Shown here: piece by piece, positions 45,683 through 54,284 of the stretch
Layout of the letters: each line of letters opens with the position of its first letter
How positions within the stretch are numbered: position 1 is the first letter of the stretch
Assembly: GCF_964186625.1 (NCBI RefSeq)
Contig: NZ_OZ075108.1
Span: 2,634,501-2,698,500 of the forward strand
Reading direction: 5' to 3'
From: Asticcacaulis sp. MM231
GTDB lineage: Bacteria > Pseudomonadota > Alphaproteobacteria > Caulobacterales > Caulobacteraceae
DNA length: 64,000 bases
Translations under genes and position numbers: made by a program
The notes under the pieces: model-generated
Seen by the model: only the letters and a program-made list of their open reading frames with translations
Told to the model about the DNA's origin: nothing
The model's database searches: none

Positions 45683-45987
45683 TAATTCGCGACGGCCTGG
45701 ATGCCGCCGACAATGGTCGCCGCGCCAAACAGGATAAAGCAACCAACGATAACCGTAGCGCCAAAGCGCCAGTTCATACGGCCGGTCAGCATCATGAAGC
45801 CGACAGCCGCGACAGCGATAACGGCGACGGTCGTCGCCACCTTACCCATGAGGGTACCCTGAATCCAGTCGAGCGCGTTCGAGATCGGCGAAGACCCTTG
45901 CGGATTCATCGCCTGCGCATGGGCCTGCGTGGCCAGCGACATCATGGCCGCGGAAAGCGCCATCAGAGTATGGGAAACGATCTTCAT
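45682..45987 (-). CDS. virB2: Type IV secretion pilin VirB2
   Basis: 101 residues. A cleavable signal peptide (SLATQAHAQ), then a short mature pilin with two long hydrophobic helices separated by GRMNWRFG, the usual TrbC/VirB2 plan. First gene of the virB operon. The promoter should be in the 230 bases upstream (45988-46217), where no confident promoter or operator was recognised. Confidence 0.87.
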   Translation of the reverse strand: MKIVSHTLMALSAAMMSLATQAHAQAMNPQGSSPISNALDWIQGTLMGKVATTVAVIAVAAVGFMMLTGRMNWRFGATVIVGCFILFGAATIVGGIQAVAN

Positions 45988-46217
45988 TAGCTACCTCGCC
46001 GTCAATTCCGGTTATGTTTGGCGCCCCTGAGCTTATCCGTGACGCGCGTCGGATTCGCCAAATGCGGGATTAACCTACTTTTGCCGAAAGACACGCCTGA
46101 ATCAAGCGGCGGAATCAAAGGTTTAGATGACGAAAGCGTATATTCGGTAAAGGGCCGCTCAAATATTCCGCATAATAACGTTACCTGAATGGCGGGCGTG
46201 TAGCCTTTTCGACATCA

Positions 46218-46439
46218 TCAGCCAGCAAAGGTGACGGTGACGCCCTTTTTCTTAAAGTAGGACTGCATCAGCTTGCGTCCCTGACGGTTGTTCTGCGCCA
46301 GACGCGCAGGCTCGACCACAGCCTCTTTCAAACCTTCTTCGGTCAGGGCCGTCTTCAGGTCTTTGATGGCTGCGTCGAGTTCGACATTGTCGTTGGCCAG
46401 GGACTCATAGATTTTTTCGAGGGCGTCGTGAACGGTCAA
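46218..46439 (-). CDS. Small conserved-looking hypothetical protein
   Basis: 73 residues from a TTG start at 46439 with GGAG 7 bases upstream. Predominantly helical and charged (DALEKIYESLANDNVELDAA, KLMQSYFKKKG). No membrane segment or known motif. It lies on the same strand as the Ku-LigD genes and after the 43-residue gene, with a 65-base gap. Not recognised. Confidence 0.55.
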   Translation of the reverse strand: MTVHDALEKIYESLANDNVELDAAIKDLKTALTEEGLKEAVVEPARLAQNNRQGRKLMQSYFKKKGVTVTFAG

Positions 46440-46504
46440 GGCAGGTCTCCAGCATACAGGTGCGCATGTTAAGCGCCGCTGTTACCAGCATTTGCCGTCC
46501 AACA

Positions 46505-46636
46505 TCAAGACTTCTTGATAGTGTCCAGGGTCGCTTGCTGGCTGCGGCCATAGCTTGCCTGCACGGTCTCGACCTTGACGGCGGCCTTCTTGGGCTTGCG
46601 GACTTCTTTGGTGCTCTTCTTTTGTCCCTTAGCCAT
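46505..46636 (-). CDS. Very small basic protein downstream of ligD
   Basis: 43 codons: starts MAKGQKKSTKEVRKPKKA, ends TLDTIKKS then TGA. A strong ribosome-binding site (AAGGAGA) lies 5 bases before the ATG. The highly Lys-rich N-terminus suggests nucleic-acid binding or a structural tail. It lies 66 bases after the ligD stop on the same strand, so it may be cotranscribed with ku-ligD. No family recognised. Confidence 0.55.
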   Translation of the reverse strand: MAKGQKKSTKEVRKPKKAAVKVETVQASYGRSQQATLDTIKKS

Positions 46637-46702
46637 CGTCGTCTCCTTGTTCGCCCAAATGGCGTAAACGTAGTTATTGCAGGTTATTGGCCGTAAAGCG
46701 CG

Positions 46703-49267
46703 TTAAATATCCGCTTCGATGTTCAGCGCCTTTAAAATCTCATCAGGAATTGTCTGCTTAGTCGTCTCGAAATCAGCCCACGGATCGCTTTTCAACTGCG
46801 CCAGACGTTTGGCAATCGTGCTGATCGTATAATCCGAAGGCTTGAGCCTTACGCTCAATTCGTCCCAGAATAGCGGTGTCGCCACCCCAGCGCCTTCACG
46901 CGCTCGCACCGAGAAGGGCGCCACCGCCGTCGCTGTCAGGTCGTTGCGCAGATAGTCGACGAAGATCTTGCCCTTGCGCGCGGCCTTGGTGGCCACGGCG
47001 ATATATTTGTCCGGCATGTCATGCGCCATCGATTGGGCGATGGCACGCGTGAAGGCCTTGACGGTGTTCCAGTTATGCTTGCGCGTCAACGGCACAACGA
47101 TATGCAACCCCTTGCCACCGGTGGTTTTCAGAAAGCTTTTCAGACCAAACTCGTCCATGCGCGCCTTTACCTCATGCACGCCGTCGATCACCTGCTTCCA
47201 GGGTGTTTCCGGATCGGGATCGAGGTCGAAGATCATCTTGTCCGGCAGGTCCGGCTTGTCGGCCTTGCAGCCCCAGGGATGCAACTCAATGACGCCCCAC
47301 TGCACCAGGGAGATCAGGCCTTCGCGGTCCTTGATCATCATATAGTCTTCGTTGCGGCCTTTGACCGTAATACCCGTGTCGTAGATGTGCTTCATCTCGC
47401 CGTGGCCGATGTGACGCTGGAAGAAACACGTGTCGCCGATACCTTCGGGGCAACGCAGCATGGAGAGCGGCCGCTCCCTGACAAAGGGCAGGATCAGGTC
47501 GGCAACGCTGTCATAATAGTGCGCCAGTTGCAGCTTGGTGGCTCCAAGCGCGGGAAAGATCACGCGCTCCGGATGCGAGATATGGATGCCTGCGACCTCC
47601 TCATCCTTGCTCTTGGCTGCACTTTTTCGGGTAGGCTTTGTGTCTTCGTCCATGGCGGGCGGCTCCGGCAGCAAAATCGTCTTCGTCACATGCAGTTCGC
47701 GGTCGCGGCCAATCTCGCCGGCCGGCTTGTCTTCGCGCAAGCCCTGAAACGACGGGTGGCGCAATCGCCCATCCGTCGTCCATTCGGTGAACTCGACCTC
47801 GCAGACGACCTCAGGCTTCACCCAGTGGGCGCCGCGCCGCGCATCAGCCGGCACCTTGTCGTCATAGGCCGGTGTGTCCTGCTCCAGCGTGTCGAGTTTT
47901 TTCCAAATCGCCACCGATGATTTGCGGTCGAAGCCGGTGCCGCACTTACCGGCGAAGACGAACTTTTCTTCTTCATAATAGCCGAGCAACAAAGCGCCTA
48001 TACCACGTTCGGCGTGGGTTGATTCGGAGAAACCACCGATGACAAATTCCTGCCGCTTGTGACACTTCACCTTTAACCACGACTTGCCGCGCCCACTGAC
48101 ATAGGTGGAATCAGCGCGCTTGCAGATGATGCCTTCCATCTCCAGATCGCAGATCTTATTCAAGAACCCCTTGTCGGCTTCGAGAAAATGATCGCTGTAG
48201 ATGATGCGCTCGCTGAGGTCTTTGCCTTTCAGCAAGTCTTCCAGAAGCGCCTTGCGCTCAGTCAGGGGCAATTTGCGCAGGTCCTCGCCATCGAGGTGCA
48301 GCAGATCGAAGACATAATACTGCAGGTCAGCGCTATGACCCTCCATCAAGGCGTCCTGCAACCCCTTAAAACTCGAGCGTCCGGCTTCATTAATAGCCAC
48401 GATCTCGCCATCGAGAATGGCCGAAGTAACGCCGAGGCTTTTCAGCAGATCGGCCGTGTGGCGGAACTTGTGCGTCCAGTCGAGACCGGTCCGCGTCATC
48501 ATCCGGACCTCTTCGCCCTCGATCATGGCGAGGGTGCGGTAGCCATCAAACTTGACCTCGTGCAGCCAGTTTGTCCCGGTCGGAATCGCATCCGCCAGGG
48601 TCGCAAGTTCGGGCGCGATAAATGTCAGCTGCTCCTTTGCGGGCCCTGCTCTTTTTGGCGATGAATTCCACACCTTGTCGCCGGCCGCCGCGATCTCCTC
48701 CATGGTCCGGTCGGAAACGACACTGGTGATGTTATCGCTTAAAAACTGATCATGATCGCCTTCGACCATATGCTCATCATGATGCTTGATCAGCAGCCAG
48801 TTGTTGCGGCCCTTATCCTGAGGTCGCGGCTTCATCCGCACCAGCACCCACTCGCCCTGCAACCGCTTGCCGTTGAGGCGAAATTTCAGGTCGCCTTTTT
48901 TCAGAGCTTCGTGCGGGTCGCCGATGGGCTCCCCAATAAACTCCCATGTGCCTTCGTCCCACAGCATGACCGTGCCGCCACCATACTCGCCTTTTGGGAT
49001 CGTGCCCTCAAAGGTGCCATACGAAACCGGATGGTCCTCAACCTCGACCGCCAGACGCTTATCAGCCGGATCGAGACTTGGCCCCCTGGTCACCGCCCAG
49101 GATTTCAGCGTGCCGTCGAGTTCGAGGCGGAAATCATAATGCAGTCGCGTGGCGTCGTGCTTCTGGATCAGGTAGCGGTTGCCCGTCGTCTTTTTCAAAA
49201 CGCCTTCCGGTTCGGCGGTCAGCTTGAAATCGCGCTTCTGGCGATACTTATCCAGATTATCCGCCAT
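46703..49267 (-). CDS. ligD: DNA ligase D (NHEJ)
   Basis: 854 residues with all three LigD modules: N-terminal 3'-phosphoesterase (HDATRLHYDFRLELDG, His/Asp metal residues), central ATP-dependent ligase (WLHEVKFDGYRTLAM with the nucleophilic Lys, then AILDGEIVAIN and GIICKRADSTY), and C-terminal primase-polymerase (ISHPERVIFPALGATKLQLA, KMIFDLDPDPETPW with catalytic Asp pair, TTGGKGLHIVVPL). It works with Ku in non-homologous end joining. It starts 3 bases after the ku stop, so they are an operon. Confidence 0.95.
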   Translation of the reverse strand: MADNLDKYRQKRDFKLTAEPEGVLKKTTGNRYLIQKHDATRLHYDFRLELDGTLKSWAVTRGPSLDPADKRLAVEVEDHPVSYGTFEGTIPKGEYGGGTVMLWDEGTWEFIGEPIGDPHEALKKGDLKFRLNGKRLQGEWVLVRMKPRPQDKGRNNWLLIKHHDEHMVEGDHDQFLSDNITSVVSDRTMEEIAAAGDKVWNSSPKRAGPAKEQLTFIAPELATLADAIPTGTNWLHEVKFDGYRTLAMIEGEEVRMMTRTGLDWTHKFRHTADLLKSLGVTSAILDGEIVAINEAGRSSFKGLQDALMEGHSADLQYYVFDLLHLDGEDLRKLPLTERKALLEDLLKGKDLSERIIYSDHFLEADKGFLNKICDLEMEGIICKRADSTYVSGRGKSWLKVKCHKRQEFVIGGFSESTHAERGIGALLLGYYEEEKFVFAGKCGTGFDRKSSVAIWKKLDTLEQDTPAYDDKVPADARRGAHWVKPEVVCEVEFTEWTTDGRLRHPSFQGLREDKPAGEIGRDRELHVTKTILLPEPPAMDEDTKPTRKSAAKSKDEEVAGIHISHPERVIFPALGATKLQLAHYYDSVADLILPFVRERPLSMLRCPEGIGDTCFFQRHIGHGEMKHIYDTGITVKGRNEDYMMIKDREGLISLVQWGVIELHPWGCKADKPDLPDKMIFDLDPDPETPWKQVIDGVHEVKARMDEFGLKSFLKTTGGKGLHIVVPLTRKHNWNTVKAFTRAIAQSMAHDMPDKYIAVATKAARKGKIFVDYLRNDLTATAVAPFSVRAREGAGVATPLFWDELSVRLKPSDYTISTIAKRLAQLKSDPWADFETTKQTIPDEILKALNIEADI

Positions 49268-49270
49268 AGC

Positions 49271-50155
49271 TTAACTCGCTTTTCGTGCCGGCGCCTTGGC
49301 TTTCTCGGTCGATTTCGGCGGTGTCGCCTTGCGGGTGCGTTTCGGCGCCGGCGTCTTTGCCTTGGCGGGCGCATCGCTGCCACCCTTTTCACGTAGCGAC
49401 TGGCGCAAGGCGTCCATCAGATTGACCACCTTGGCGGTCGGGCGCTCTTCTTCCACCTGGCGCGGCTCACGGTGCTCAACACGCGCGTCGATAAACTCCT
49501 GCAAGGCCTCGCGGTAATGGTCATGAAACTTGCCGGCGTCGAACTTGACCGTCTTGCGCTTGATCAGTTCCTTGGCGAGATCGAGCTCCTCGCTGTCGGG
49601 CTTCTTGTCGCGGATGCCTTCGAAGTAGGGATCGGTCTCGCGGATTTCGTCTTCGTAACGCAGGGTTTGCAGCAAAAGACCGCTGCCACACGGCTTTATG
49701 GCGCATAAGCGTTCACGCCCCCCGATCGCCAGTTGGCCTACGCCCACCTTCTTCGAATCGCGCAAGGCATCGCGGATCACCGCGAAGGTGGCGTCATTGC
49801 CCTTGCCATCGGGCGCGATGAAATACGGGCTTTCCATATAGACATCGTCGATCTCATCGGCATTGACGAACTCGACGATATCAAGCGTCTTGCTGGAGGG
49901 TATTTTCAACTCTTTCAGTTCGTACGGCTCGATCAGGACATATTCGCCCTTCTCGTATTCATACCCCTTGATCACGTCGTCGCGCTCGATCGTCTTGTCA
50001 CCGGCCACCAGTTCATGATGGACGCGCTCGCCGGTCGGGCGATAGATTTCGTGAAAGGCGATGGTTTTGGAGCGATTCAGCGCCGCGTACATGTTCACCG
50101 GCAAGGATACCAGCGACAGCCGGATGGTGCCGCTCCAGTAAGGACGTAAGGCCAT
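49271..50155 (-). CDS. ku: Bacterial Ku protein
   Basis: 294 residues. The Ku core begins MALRPYWSGTIRLSLVSLPV, with YRPTGERVHHELVAG and later LLQTLRYEDEIRE, all typical. A Lys/Pro/Ala-rich C-terminal tail (TPAPKRTRKATPPK and similar) is a common DNA- or ligase-binding extension. It binds double-strand ends and recruits LigD, encoded 3 bases downstream. GGGAG lies 6 bases upstream of the ATG. Confidence 0.95.
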   Translation of the reverse strand: MALRPYWSGTIRLSLVSLPVNMYAALNRSKTIAFHEIYRPTGERVHHELVAGDKTIERDDVIKGYEYEKGEYVLIEPYELKELKIPSSKTLDIVEFVNADEIDDVYMESPYFIAPDGKGNDATFAVIRDALRDSKKVGVGQLAIGGRERLCAIKPCGSGLLLQTLRYEDEIRETDPYFEGIRDKKPDSEELDLAKELIKRKTVKFDAGKFHDHYREALQEFIDARVEHREPRQVEEERPTAKVVNLMDALRQSLREKGGSDAPAKAKTPAPKRTRKATPPKSTEKAKAPARKAS

Positions 50156-50247
50156 GATGCACTCCCGATTGCAGCCTTAAAGCTTAGGCGCGGGAGGGTA
50201 AGGAACGCAGCGTGAAGACACGCCGCGTCCATAAATTTCAGATAAAC

Positions 50248-51150
50248 CTAACTGCGTAAAGTACGGTTAAACAGAGCCAGCGTGCGCGACCACGCCAGCT
50301 TAGCCGCTTCCGGATTGAAGCGCGGCGTGGTGTCGTTGTTGAAGCCGTGCTCGGCGCCGGCATAGACAAAGGCCTCGTAAGGGATATTGGTGGCTTTAAG
50401 CGCTGCCTCATAAGCCGGCCAGGCCTCGTTGATGCGCTGGTCATTGCCGCCCATATGGATCAGCAGGTCAGCCTTGATGTTTGCCACCTGATCGAGCGGT
50501 GGCGGCGAGCCATAGAACGGCACGGCGGCCTTAAGCCTCGGCAACTTGGTCGCCAGAAGGTTGGCGATGCCACCGCCATAACAGAAGCCGACCACGCCGA
50601 GCGCACCGTTGCCGCCCGCGACCGTCTCCGCGTAATGCGCAGCCGCCACGAAATCCTCGCGCGTTTTCGCCTGCTCCAGTTGGCCAAAGAGCGCCCGCGC
50701 CTTGTCTTCGTCACCGGGATAACCGCCGAGCGTGGTCAGGGCATCGGGTGCGATGGCGATGAAGTTATCGAGAGCCAGACGACGGGCTATATCCTCGATA
50801 TGTGGGTTCAGACCACGGTTTTCATGCACCACCAGCACCACCGGGAGCTTGCCAGCAGACTTCAAAGGCCGCACGACATAGGCCTTGATCTTGCCGTAGC
50901 CACTGGGTGACGCGATCTCGACCCATTCCGTTTTCAGGCGCGCATCATCGGGTTTGACCTGCTGGGCCCGGGCAAAATTGGGCGTCAGCGCCGCCAGGGT
51001 GGCCACCGCACCGGCGGCACCGGCGGTATATTGTGCACATTGGGTGAGGAAAGCGCGACGGTCCATCAGGCCGTGCACATACTTGTCAAACAGTTGCAGG
51101 ACTTCGGGCTTGAAGCTCTCGGAGGGCGGCATATCTGGCTTATCCGTCAT
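50248..51150 (-). CDS. Exported dienelactone-hydrolase-family protein
   Basis: 300 residues. The N-terminus has MDRRAFLTQCAQYTAG followed by a hydrophobic stretch ending NFARAQQ, a probable twin-arginine signal. The alpha/beta-hydrolase triad is visible: nucleophilic Cys in VVGFCYGGG, Asp in MGGNDQRI, His in AGAEHGF. Dienelactone hydrolases open lactone rings in chlorocatechol degradation, but many exported members have no known substrate. Monocistronic by spacing. Confidence 0.87.
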   Translation of the reverse strand: MTDKPDMPPSESFKPEVLQLFDKYVHGLMDRRAFLTQCAQYTAGAAGAVATLAALTPNFARAQQVKPDDARLKTEWVEIASPSGYGKIKAYVVRPLKSAGKLPVVLVVHENRGLNPHIEDIARRLALDNFIAIAPDALTTLGGYPGDEDKARALFGQLEQAKTREDFVAAAHYAETVAGGNGALGVVGFCYGGGIANLLATKLPRLKAAVPFYGSPPPLDQVANIKADLLIHMGGNDQRINEAWPAYEAALKATNIPYEAFVYAGAEHGFNNDTTPRFNPEAAKLAWSRTLALFNRTLRS

Positions 51151-51255
51151 GATTTTGTCTCTCGTTGAAAGCGCCCCCGGAGCCTATGTTTAACATGGCC
51201 AGGCCGTCAAAAGAACAGGTATTTATATCAACCGCCTACGCGCCTGCACTCAATA

Positions 51256-51864
51256 CTATGGGAATATCGCGCCCTGGGTTTCGCCATGACGTGTCTCACG
51301 ATCATACTCTATATCGTATTGATTCAGACGCTTAACAGCCGCTTGCCCTACCCTGTTGGCATCGGCGCATCCGGCCGGTCTGATCGCCGCCGCAACCTCA
51401 TCCATATGCTCGTAGGCGTGGCGCAAATGGCCAGCCTCATGGGTGATCAAGGCCGACATGTAGCGATTCCACGCGTTCCGCACCTCTGGTGTGAGGGTGT
51501 CGATTTTGGTCAGTCGCGGTAACAGCACATCGGCCGAAAAGCTCACCCGGACCTGTGACGTCTGACAGACGCCGTTGATGACCGGCCAGCGCCAGGAGAT
51601 ACGCCAGCGCGTCATAGCGTCAAAAACGCCACCGTCATTTGGGTCTTTCGCTCCGTGCGCATTCATATAGGCACGAATGGAGCGGACATCGGTGCCGGCG
51701 ACGTCGTGATACCTTAAAGTCGTATTCGGAAAAGCCTTAAGAGGGTTTGAAACCGTCGCGGCCGCCGAGGGCTTCAAAGCCAGGCCATGACCGGCGACCG
51801 GCGCGCCGACCGTTACCATCACGATCGCTGCGGCAAAACAGACCTTTATCGCTCTCAGACGCAT
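51256..51864 (-). CDS. DUF922-type secreted zinc protease-like protein
   Basis: 202 residues with a signal peptide (VMVTVGAPVAGHGLA). The zinc-binding HExxH is in LITHEAGHLRHAYEHM, with the family's YMSALITHE context and RISWRWPVINGVCQ. DUF922 proteins are predicted metalloproteases of unknown substrate. Divergent from the topoisomerase IB gene. Confidence 0.78.
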   Translation of the reverse strand: MRLRAIKVCFAAAIVMVTVGAPVAGHGLALKPSAAATVSNPLKAFPNTTLRYHDVAGTDVRSIRAYMNAHGAKDPNDGGVFDAMTRWRISWRWPVINGVCQTSQVRVSFSADVLLPRLTKIDTLTPEVRNAWNRYMSALITHEAGHLRHAYEHMDEVAAAIRPAGCADANRVGQAAVKRLNQYDIEYDRETRHGETQGAIFP

Positions 51865-51982
51865 GGTTGCCCTCCCCCGTTCCTCTGGTCTGATCTGAAG
51901 TTTAGCGTCTTTATGTCCCGCCTACAAACAGAACCCTTCTTCCCTATCGTTTTCCCAGCGCGCCTGTTTCAGCCTTAAGGCT

Positions 51983-53077
51983 ATGAAAACCGCCGCCCTG
52001 CTCAATCTGGAAACCCCGCCCGTTCTCGATGGCGCCGCACAGGCCAAGGCGCAAGGTTTGCGCTATGTCAGCGATCAGACGCCGGGTTTCACGCGTCGCA
52101 AACATGGCAAGCACGTCCTTTTCTTCGACACCAAGGGTGAGCGCATCCGCGACGAGGCGGTCATCACCCGTATCCGCAAGCTGGCCATTCCGCCGGCTTA
52201 CAAGAATGTCTGGATCTGCCCGCATGCCAATGGCCATATGCAGGCCACCGGTCTGGATGCGCGCGGTCGCAAGCAATATCGCTATCACGGCGAGTGGCGC
52301 GCCTTGCGCGAGGCCTCGAAATTCAGCCACATCCTGGCTTTTGGCGAGTTTCTCCCTAAGTTGGGCGAGATTACCCGCGAACATATGAGCCAGCGCGGCC
52401 TGACGCGCGACAAGGTGCTGGCCACAATCGTCACCCTGCTGGAAAAGACCCTAATCCGCGTCGGCAATGATGAATACGCCAAAACCAACAAGTCCTACGG
52501 CCTCACCACACTGCATCACAAGCATGTCGATGTCGAAGGCCACACGATCCGGTTCCGCTTTCGCGGCAAGTCCGGCAAGGAATGGAACCTGAAACTGGCC
52601 GATCGTCGCATCGCCAAGGTTGTCAAGGCCTGCGCCGATATCGAAGGTCAGGAACTGTTCAAATATGTCGATGTCAACGGCACTGTGCGCGATGTCACCT
52701 CCGGCGATGTCAACGCCTATTTGCAGGCCGTAACTGGAGCGCCCTTCACTGCCAAGGATTTCCGCACCTGGACCGGCACGGTTCTGGCCGCCATGGCCTT
52801 GCAGGACTATGCCCATTACGACAGCGAGGCCCAGGCCAAGAAGAACGTGGTGACGGCCATTGAGCATGTCGCGAAAAAACTCGGCAATACCCCGACCGTC
52901 TGTCGCAAGAGCTATATCCATCCGCAGATTATCGATGCCTATCTGGACGGCAGCCTGATTGCGCAGATCAGCCGCGACATCAACGCCTCGATGCAAGCCA
53001 ACTATGCGCAACTGACGCCGGAAGAGATTTTCGTGCTCGCCTTTCTCAAACAGCGCCTGCACGAAAACGCTATTTGA
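51983..53077 (+). CDS. DNA topoisomerase IB
   Basis: 364 residues, poxvirus/bacterial type IB. The N-terminal domain has GKHVLFFDTKGERI and IPPAYKNVWICPHANGHMQA. The catalytic domain has TLIRVGNDEYAKTNKSYGLTT, FRFRGKSGKEW, KDFRTWTGTVLAA, and the active-site Tyr in VCRKSYIHPQI. It relaxes supercoils by nicking one strand through a 3'-phosphotyrosine. Bacterial copies are optional and often near NHEJ genes, as here (Ku-LigD is 1.8 kb away). Confidence 0.93.
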   Translation: MKTAALLNLETPPVLDGAAQAKAQGLRYVSDQTPGFTRRKHGKHVLFFDTKGERIRDEAVITRIRKLAIPPAYKNVWICPHANGHMQATGLDARGRKQYRYHGEWRALREASKFSHILAFGEFLPKLGEITREHMSQRGLTRDKVLATIVTLLEKTLIRVGNDEYAKTNKSYGLTTLHHKHVDVEGHTIRFRFRGKSGKEWNLKLADRRIAKVVKACADIEGQELFKYVDVNGTVRDVTSGDVNAYLQAVTGAPFTAKDFRTWTGTVLAAMALQDYAHYDSEAQAKKNVVTAIEHVAKKLGNTPTVCRKSYIHPQIIDAYLDGSLIAQISRDINASMQANYAQLTPEEIFVLAFLKQRLHENAI

Positions 53078-53127
53078 CCGGCGCCTATGGCCAGCACATA
53101 AAGAGCGGTAAATTTTAGGAGTCCCTC

Positions 53128-53679
53128 ATGAGTGATATTTCGGTCGCCGTTATCGTCGGCAGCCTGCGCAAAGAGTTGATCAACCGCAAGCTGGCGAACG
53201 GCGTGATCAAGCTCAAGGCGCCCGGTTTCGTCTTCAATTTTATCGAGATCGGCCGTCTGCCGCTCTATAATCAGGATTTCGAGAGCGATCCCTCGCCAGT
53301 GGTCGATGACTTCCGTGCCAAGGTGGCTGCGGCGGATGCCCTGCTCTTCATCTCGCCGGAATACAATCGCTCCCTGCCAGGCGTGCTGAAAAACGCCATC
53401 GATGTCGGTTCGCGCCCTTACGGCCATAATGCCTGGGGCCAGAAGCCCGCCGGCCTCTTCGGCGCTTCACCGGGCGGCATCGGCACGGCGGTGATGCAGG
53501 CGCATCTGCGCGATGTGCTGGCTGCGGTCGGCGTTACTGTCTATTCCGGCGCTGAGGTCTATCTGACGGTCAAGGATGGTTTTTTCACCGAAAGCGGTGA
53601 CATCAACGAAGGCACGCAGAAGTTCCTGCAGGGCTGGATGGACGGCTATGTCGAGTTCGTGAAGAAGATGCTGGCGTAA
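53128..53679 (+). CDS. NADPH-dependent FMN reductase family protein
   Basis: 183 residues. Flavodoxin-like fold with IVGSLRKELINRKLANGV at the phosphate loop, LLFISPEYNRSLPGVLKNAID and GASPGGIGTAVMQAHL. Enzymes of this family reduce FMN, quinones, chromate or azo dyes. Preceded by AGGAG 7 bases from the ATG. Followed by a terminator shared with the convergent ridA gene. Confidence 0.9.
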   Translation: MSDISVAVIVGSLRKELINRKLANGVIKLKAPGFVFNFIEIGRLPLYNQDFESDPSPVVDDFRAKVAAADALLFISPEYNRSLPGVLKNAIDVGSRPYGHNAWGQKPAGLFGASPGGIGTAVMQAHLRDVLAAVGVTVYSGAEVYLTVKDGFFTESGDINEGTQKFLQGWMDGYVEFVKKMLA

Positions 53680-53681
53680 AA

Positions 53682-53712
53682 AAGCTCCCTCTTTGTCAGA
53701 GGGAGCTTCTTG
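53682..53712. terminator. Shared terminator between FMN reductase and ridA genes
   Basis: Stem AAGCTCCCTCT (53682-53692) and AGAGGGAGCTT (53698-53708), loop 5 bases, with A runs on the left and T-rich sequence on the right, so it can work on both strands. Confidence 0.85.
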
Positions 53713-53714
53713 TC

Positions 53715-54146
53715 TTACTTCGCTGATTCGGTCGGCACATGCGCCCAGAATTCGATCTCGACCGTGGCGTCATAGGCCAGGTTGGTCACGCCGAAGGCCG
53801 TCCGCACCGGCAATTGCGCCGGATGGAAGTACGGCTTGTACAGGCGGTTGAAATCGCCCCACTTGGTGATGTCGGTCAGCATGACGGTCGCCTTGAAGAT
53901 ATGCTCAAGGCCAAGGCCATAGCGCTTCAGGATATCGGCCGTATTCGACATGATGCACTTCACTTCGTTGTCGAAGCCCTCGGCCAGTTTGCCGTTTTCG
54001 TCGAGCCCGATCATCGCCGACAGGTAAAGCACCTGTCCGACCTGAACGGCTTCCGAAAAAGGCGAACGCGGGTGAGGATGCAGGAAATAGGTGATGCCAT
54101 CGGCCGGGATAGGGTTGATGACGGGTCTGTTCGCTGTGTTGCTCAT
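53715..54146 (-). CDS. RidA-family reactive intermediate deaminase
   Basis: 143 residues. YjgF/RidA features: SPFSEAVQVGQVLYLSAMIG, NTADILKRYGLGLEHIFKATVML, and PVRTAFGVTNLAYDATVEIEF, with the substrate-binding Arg. The family hydrolyses enamine/imine intermediates from PLP enzymes. Ends close to the shared terminator at 53682-53708. Confidence 0.88.
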   Translation of the reverse strand: MSNTANRPVINPIPADGITYFLHPHPRSPFSEAVQVGQVLYLSAMIGLDENGKLAEGFDNEVKCIMSNTADILKRYGLGLEHIFKATVMLTDITKWGDFNRLYKPYFHPAQLPVRTAFGVTNLAYDATVEIEFWAHVPTESAK

Positions 54147-54232
54147 AACCCTGTTTTAGCGATCTTTACGCCAACAGGAAAGTATCATTTGCGCAATTTT
54201 TCGTGCGCATGACCATAGGCACCAGGATGAAA

Positions 54233-54262
54233 AAAGCCTCCCGGCATGAACCGGGAGGCTTT
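54233..54262 (-). terminator. Terminator of the OPT transporter gene
   Basis: Perfect 12-base stem AAAGCCTCCCGG (54233-54244) and CCGGGAGGCTTT (54251-54262); read on the minus strand it is followed by a run of T. It lies 22 bases after the transporter stop codon. Confidence 0.85.
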
Positions 54263-54284
54263 TCCACAGGACGGTCTGACGGGA

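Noticed and set aside
38794..45987. Integrative conjugative element
   Set aside because: No integrase, relaxase, coupling protein or flanking direct repeats are seen around the virB genes.
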